DNA of 64,000 bases. Source: Streptomyces sp. TS71-3. GTDB lineage: Bacteria; Actinomycetota; Actinomycetes; Streptomycetales; Streptomycetaceae. Position 1 is the first letter of the stretch, and every line of letters starts with the position of its first letter. The notes below the pieces were generated by a model. It was not told the origin of the DNA. It made no database searches and was given only the letters and a program-made list of their open reading frames with translations. The translations under genes were made by a program, and so were the position numbers. The stretch spans positions 1,116,001 through 1,180,000 of the forward strand of contig NZ_BNEL01000003.1 of NCBI RefSeq assembly GCF_018327685.1. Reading direction: 5' to 3'. Shown in pieces: positions 62,430 to 64,000 of this stretch.

Positions 62430-64000
62430 TTGCAACCTTCCGCTGAGAGTGGCGGGCGACGCCATTTATCTCCCGAGATGTCCTCGGTTCCCTTCGGGCC
62501 GATGCGGCCGATCTTTCGCATCGTGTCGACGGCACGTCCCTTGATGGCGTTCTCCACGCTCGGTGGAACCTCGACGTCGGCCCCGGTGTGGCCATGCTTG
62601 TTGAACCAGCCGTCACTGCGGAAAACTCCGACCTCACGCATCGACTTATCGTAGACGTGGATCTCGAAGTCGGTTCCCTTGGTCCCTTCCGGCCAGGTGT
62701 CGAGGCGGCCGGTGTACCCCAGGCCGAATTGCAGGGGGTTCTTCGGCCCCCGCGGGGCCAGGCCCAGGGTGTCGTCCCAGCCAAGTGGGTTGGGCACGTA
62801 GGCGTGATGATTGGGCGCCGGCTCCAGGCCGAGGGGGTCGGGGCCGATGTAGCGGGCTGCTTCCGGGTCGTAGTAGCGGAAGTAGTTGTAGCTGAGTCCC
62901 GTTTCGCAATCGGCGTACTGTCCCGGAAAACGCAGCGGACAGTCGATGGAGCCCCCCTCGTCCCCCGGACCGGACAGGCGGGTGCCCCAGAGCGTGGTAC
63001 GTCGCTGCCAGATCAGCTCCCCGGAGCCCGAGACCAGCTCGGTGGGAGTACCGATGGGGTCCGTGATCACGGCGTGAAAGCTGGAGAACCGTCCTGGATC
63101 GGATTCCTCCGCGAGCCGGGCGAGGAAGGAGGCATCCGCCGCGACGGTCGGGGGCGTGCGGTTCGTCTGAGTGAGCGGACGGTGCGTGTCCGGTGTGTAG
63201 TCCCAGGTTGTCGCCCTGCCGTCCGGACCAGTCTGTTCGGCCAAGCGGGTGTCGTCCCAGCAGAAGTCGGTCCGATCGGCCTTCGTTCCATCTGGGGCCA
63301 GGCGATATTTGGAGACCCGCCGCCCCAACGGGTCGTACGCGTAGTGCCAGCGTGCACCGTCAGGGGTGATTACCTTGGTCAGGCGATCCTCGGCGTTCCA
63401 GGAATACGTCCAGGTGCGTTTCTGCCCGTTCAGCAGATTTCGCGTTTTTCCTACGAGACGGCCCTGCTCGTCGTGCACGTAACTCGTCCGGCCTGCACGA
63501 CGGATGAGCGTGCCCGCGAATTCGCGCTCCCCAGGGGACTCATGGCCAGGTACAGCCGCCTCCACCAGGTTGCCGGTTGTGTCGTACGCGTACGTTTCCG
63601 ACCAGCCGTGTCCGCTGACACCGGTGGTCCGTCCCATGGCGTCAAGGGTGAAGCGCCGGGTTCCGGACGTCAGATCGCGGATCTCGGTGAGGTGGTCGTC
63701 CGGGCGGTAGGTGAAGGCGCGGTGCTGGAGAAGGCGCCCAGCTGCCGGGAGAGATGCGTTGGTCCCGGTGGAAGGCGGTGGGGCGTGGTGACTGACCGAC
63801 TGCATGGTGAGCCGATTCGACTTGTCCCAGCTCTGGGTGAGGGTGACGTGGTCTCCCAGGCGCCGTTCTGTCTCGCGGCCCGCGGCGTCATACCCGAAGG
63901 CGAGCGATCCTGCGGAGGAATAAAGTCCGGAGGGCCTGCCTGTCGGATCGTAGCTCCACGTCGATGTCAGGCCGGTAGGGGTCGTGCGCTGGGTGCGGCG
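62426..64000 (-). CDS. Rhs-repeat polymorphic toxin, C-terminal part (cut by window edge)
   Basis: The gene continues past 64000, since its frame is open to the edge with YD-repeats (GLYSSAGSLAFGYDAAGR). At least eight Rhs/YD repeats are visible (RRFTLDAMGRTTGVSGHG, YAYDTTGNLVEAAV, YAYDPLGRRVSKYRL). The core-closing motif follows (RFPGQYADCETGLSYNYFRY, YDPEAARYIGPDPLGLEP). After the PxxxxDPxGL-type boundary the last ~115 residues are the toxin tip (EIHVYDKSMREVGVFRSDGW, FNKHGHTG); its activity was not recognised, but His/Asp/Lys residues would suit a nuclease. Secreted export apparatus is not visible. Confidence 0.9.
   Translation of the reverse strand, partial: RRTQRTTPTGLTSTWSYDPTGRPSGLYSSAGSLAFGYDAAGRETERRLGDHVTLTQSWDKSNRLTMQSVSHHAPPPSTGTNASLPAAGRLLQHRAFTYRPDDHLTEIRDLTSGTRRFTLDAMGRTTGVSGHGWSETYAYDTTGNLVEAAVPGHESPGEREFAGTLIRRAGRTSYVHDEQGRLVGKTRNLLNGQKRTWTYSWNAEDRLTKVITPDGARWHYAYDPLGRRVSKYRLAPDGTKADRTDFCWDDTRLAEQTGPDGRATTWDYTPDTHRPLTQTNRTPPTVAADASFLARLAEESDPGRFSSFHAVITDPIGTPTELVSGSGELIWQRRTTLWGTRLSGPGDEGGSIDCPLRFPGQYADCETGLSYNYFRYYDPEAARYIGPDPLGLEPAPNHHAYVPNPLGWDDTLGLAPRGPKNPLQFGLGYTGRLDTWPEGTKGTDFEIHVYDKSMREVGVFRSDGWFNKHGHTGADVEVPPSVENAIKGRAVDTMRKIGRIGPKGTEDISGDKWRRPPLSAEGCK

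Overview
The window is very GC-rich DNA with Streptomyces-type gene content: a MarR/TetR/XRE-rich regulator set, an LAxTG sortase-E substrate, a PASTA-less Ser/Thr kinase with a PQQ propeller, a PitH-type phosphate permease with its small partner, and an actinomycete-type MobC/DUF2637 mobilisation module. It is almost certainly chromosomal Streptomyces or a close relative. No rRNA, CRISPR array or complete tRNA gene was found.

Region 1 (1-20.4 kb) looks like an ordinary chromosomal arm. A decayed kdp potassium-ATPase locus comes first, in the unusual order B-C-A, with kdpB frameshifted and kdpA internally deleted and frameshifted. It is followed by a Pit phosphate transporter pair, an aldo/keto reductase divergent from an XRE/MmyB regulator, a BlaI-M56 signalling pair with visible operators, a GT4 glycosyltransferase, a MarR regulator, a TetR/SDR pair with matching palindromic operators, an LAxTG cell-wall protein and a kinase-propeller fusion. 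Short GC-rich tandem repeats (hexamers, 18-mers, a 27-mer) recur both inside and between genes.

Region 2 (20.5-39.6 kb) is an accessory island. It starts with two direct copies of the 3' half of a glycine (CCC) tRNA gene flanking a Uma2-type nuclease gene, which I read as integration scars. Then comes the most interesting part. A plus-strand trio encodes a small protein with an Fpg-like sandwich, a GHKL/MutL-type ATPase and a DUF4338 (DruA-like) protein. A convergent minus-strand operon, coupled by ATGA overlaps, encodes a 963-aa protein, a 363-aa protein and a 1,855-aa DEAH helicase with a DUF1998-type C-terminus (DruE-like). Between them lies a two-gene minus-strand unit with a DUF4365 nuclease-like protein. 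The whole resembles a hybrid or unclassified Druantia-type anti-phage locus. A decayed transposase end closes the island.

Region 3 (39.7-53.8 kb) is an unclassified biosynthetic-type cluster. It holds a glutamyl-tRNA synthetase paralogue, then a tight eight-gene minus-strand operon (two glycosyltransferases, an RSH-like HD protein, a NodU-type carbamoyltransferase, two different radical SAM enzymes, a nucleotidyltransferase and a D-2-hydroxyacid dehydrogenase). It is followed by regulators, a D-amino-acid-oxidase-like flavoprotein and a second nucleotidyltransferase. No PKS, NRPS or obvious RiPP precursor is visible.

Region 4 (54-61.3 kb) is an integrative mobilisable element: relaxase, MobC, DUF2637 membrane protein, zinc-finger protein and a winged-helix protein on the minus strand; XRE regulator, excisionase and tyrosine integrase on the plus strand. 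No TraB/FtsK-like translocase is present. Region 5 (61.4-64 kb) is the 3' end of an Rhs polymorphic toxin gene, translationally coupled to a probable immunity gene, with a second candidate immunity gene behind it.
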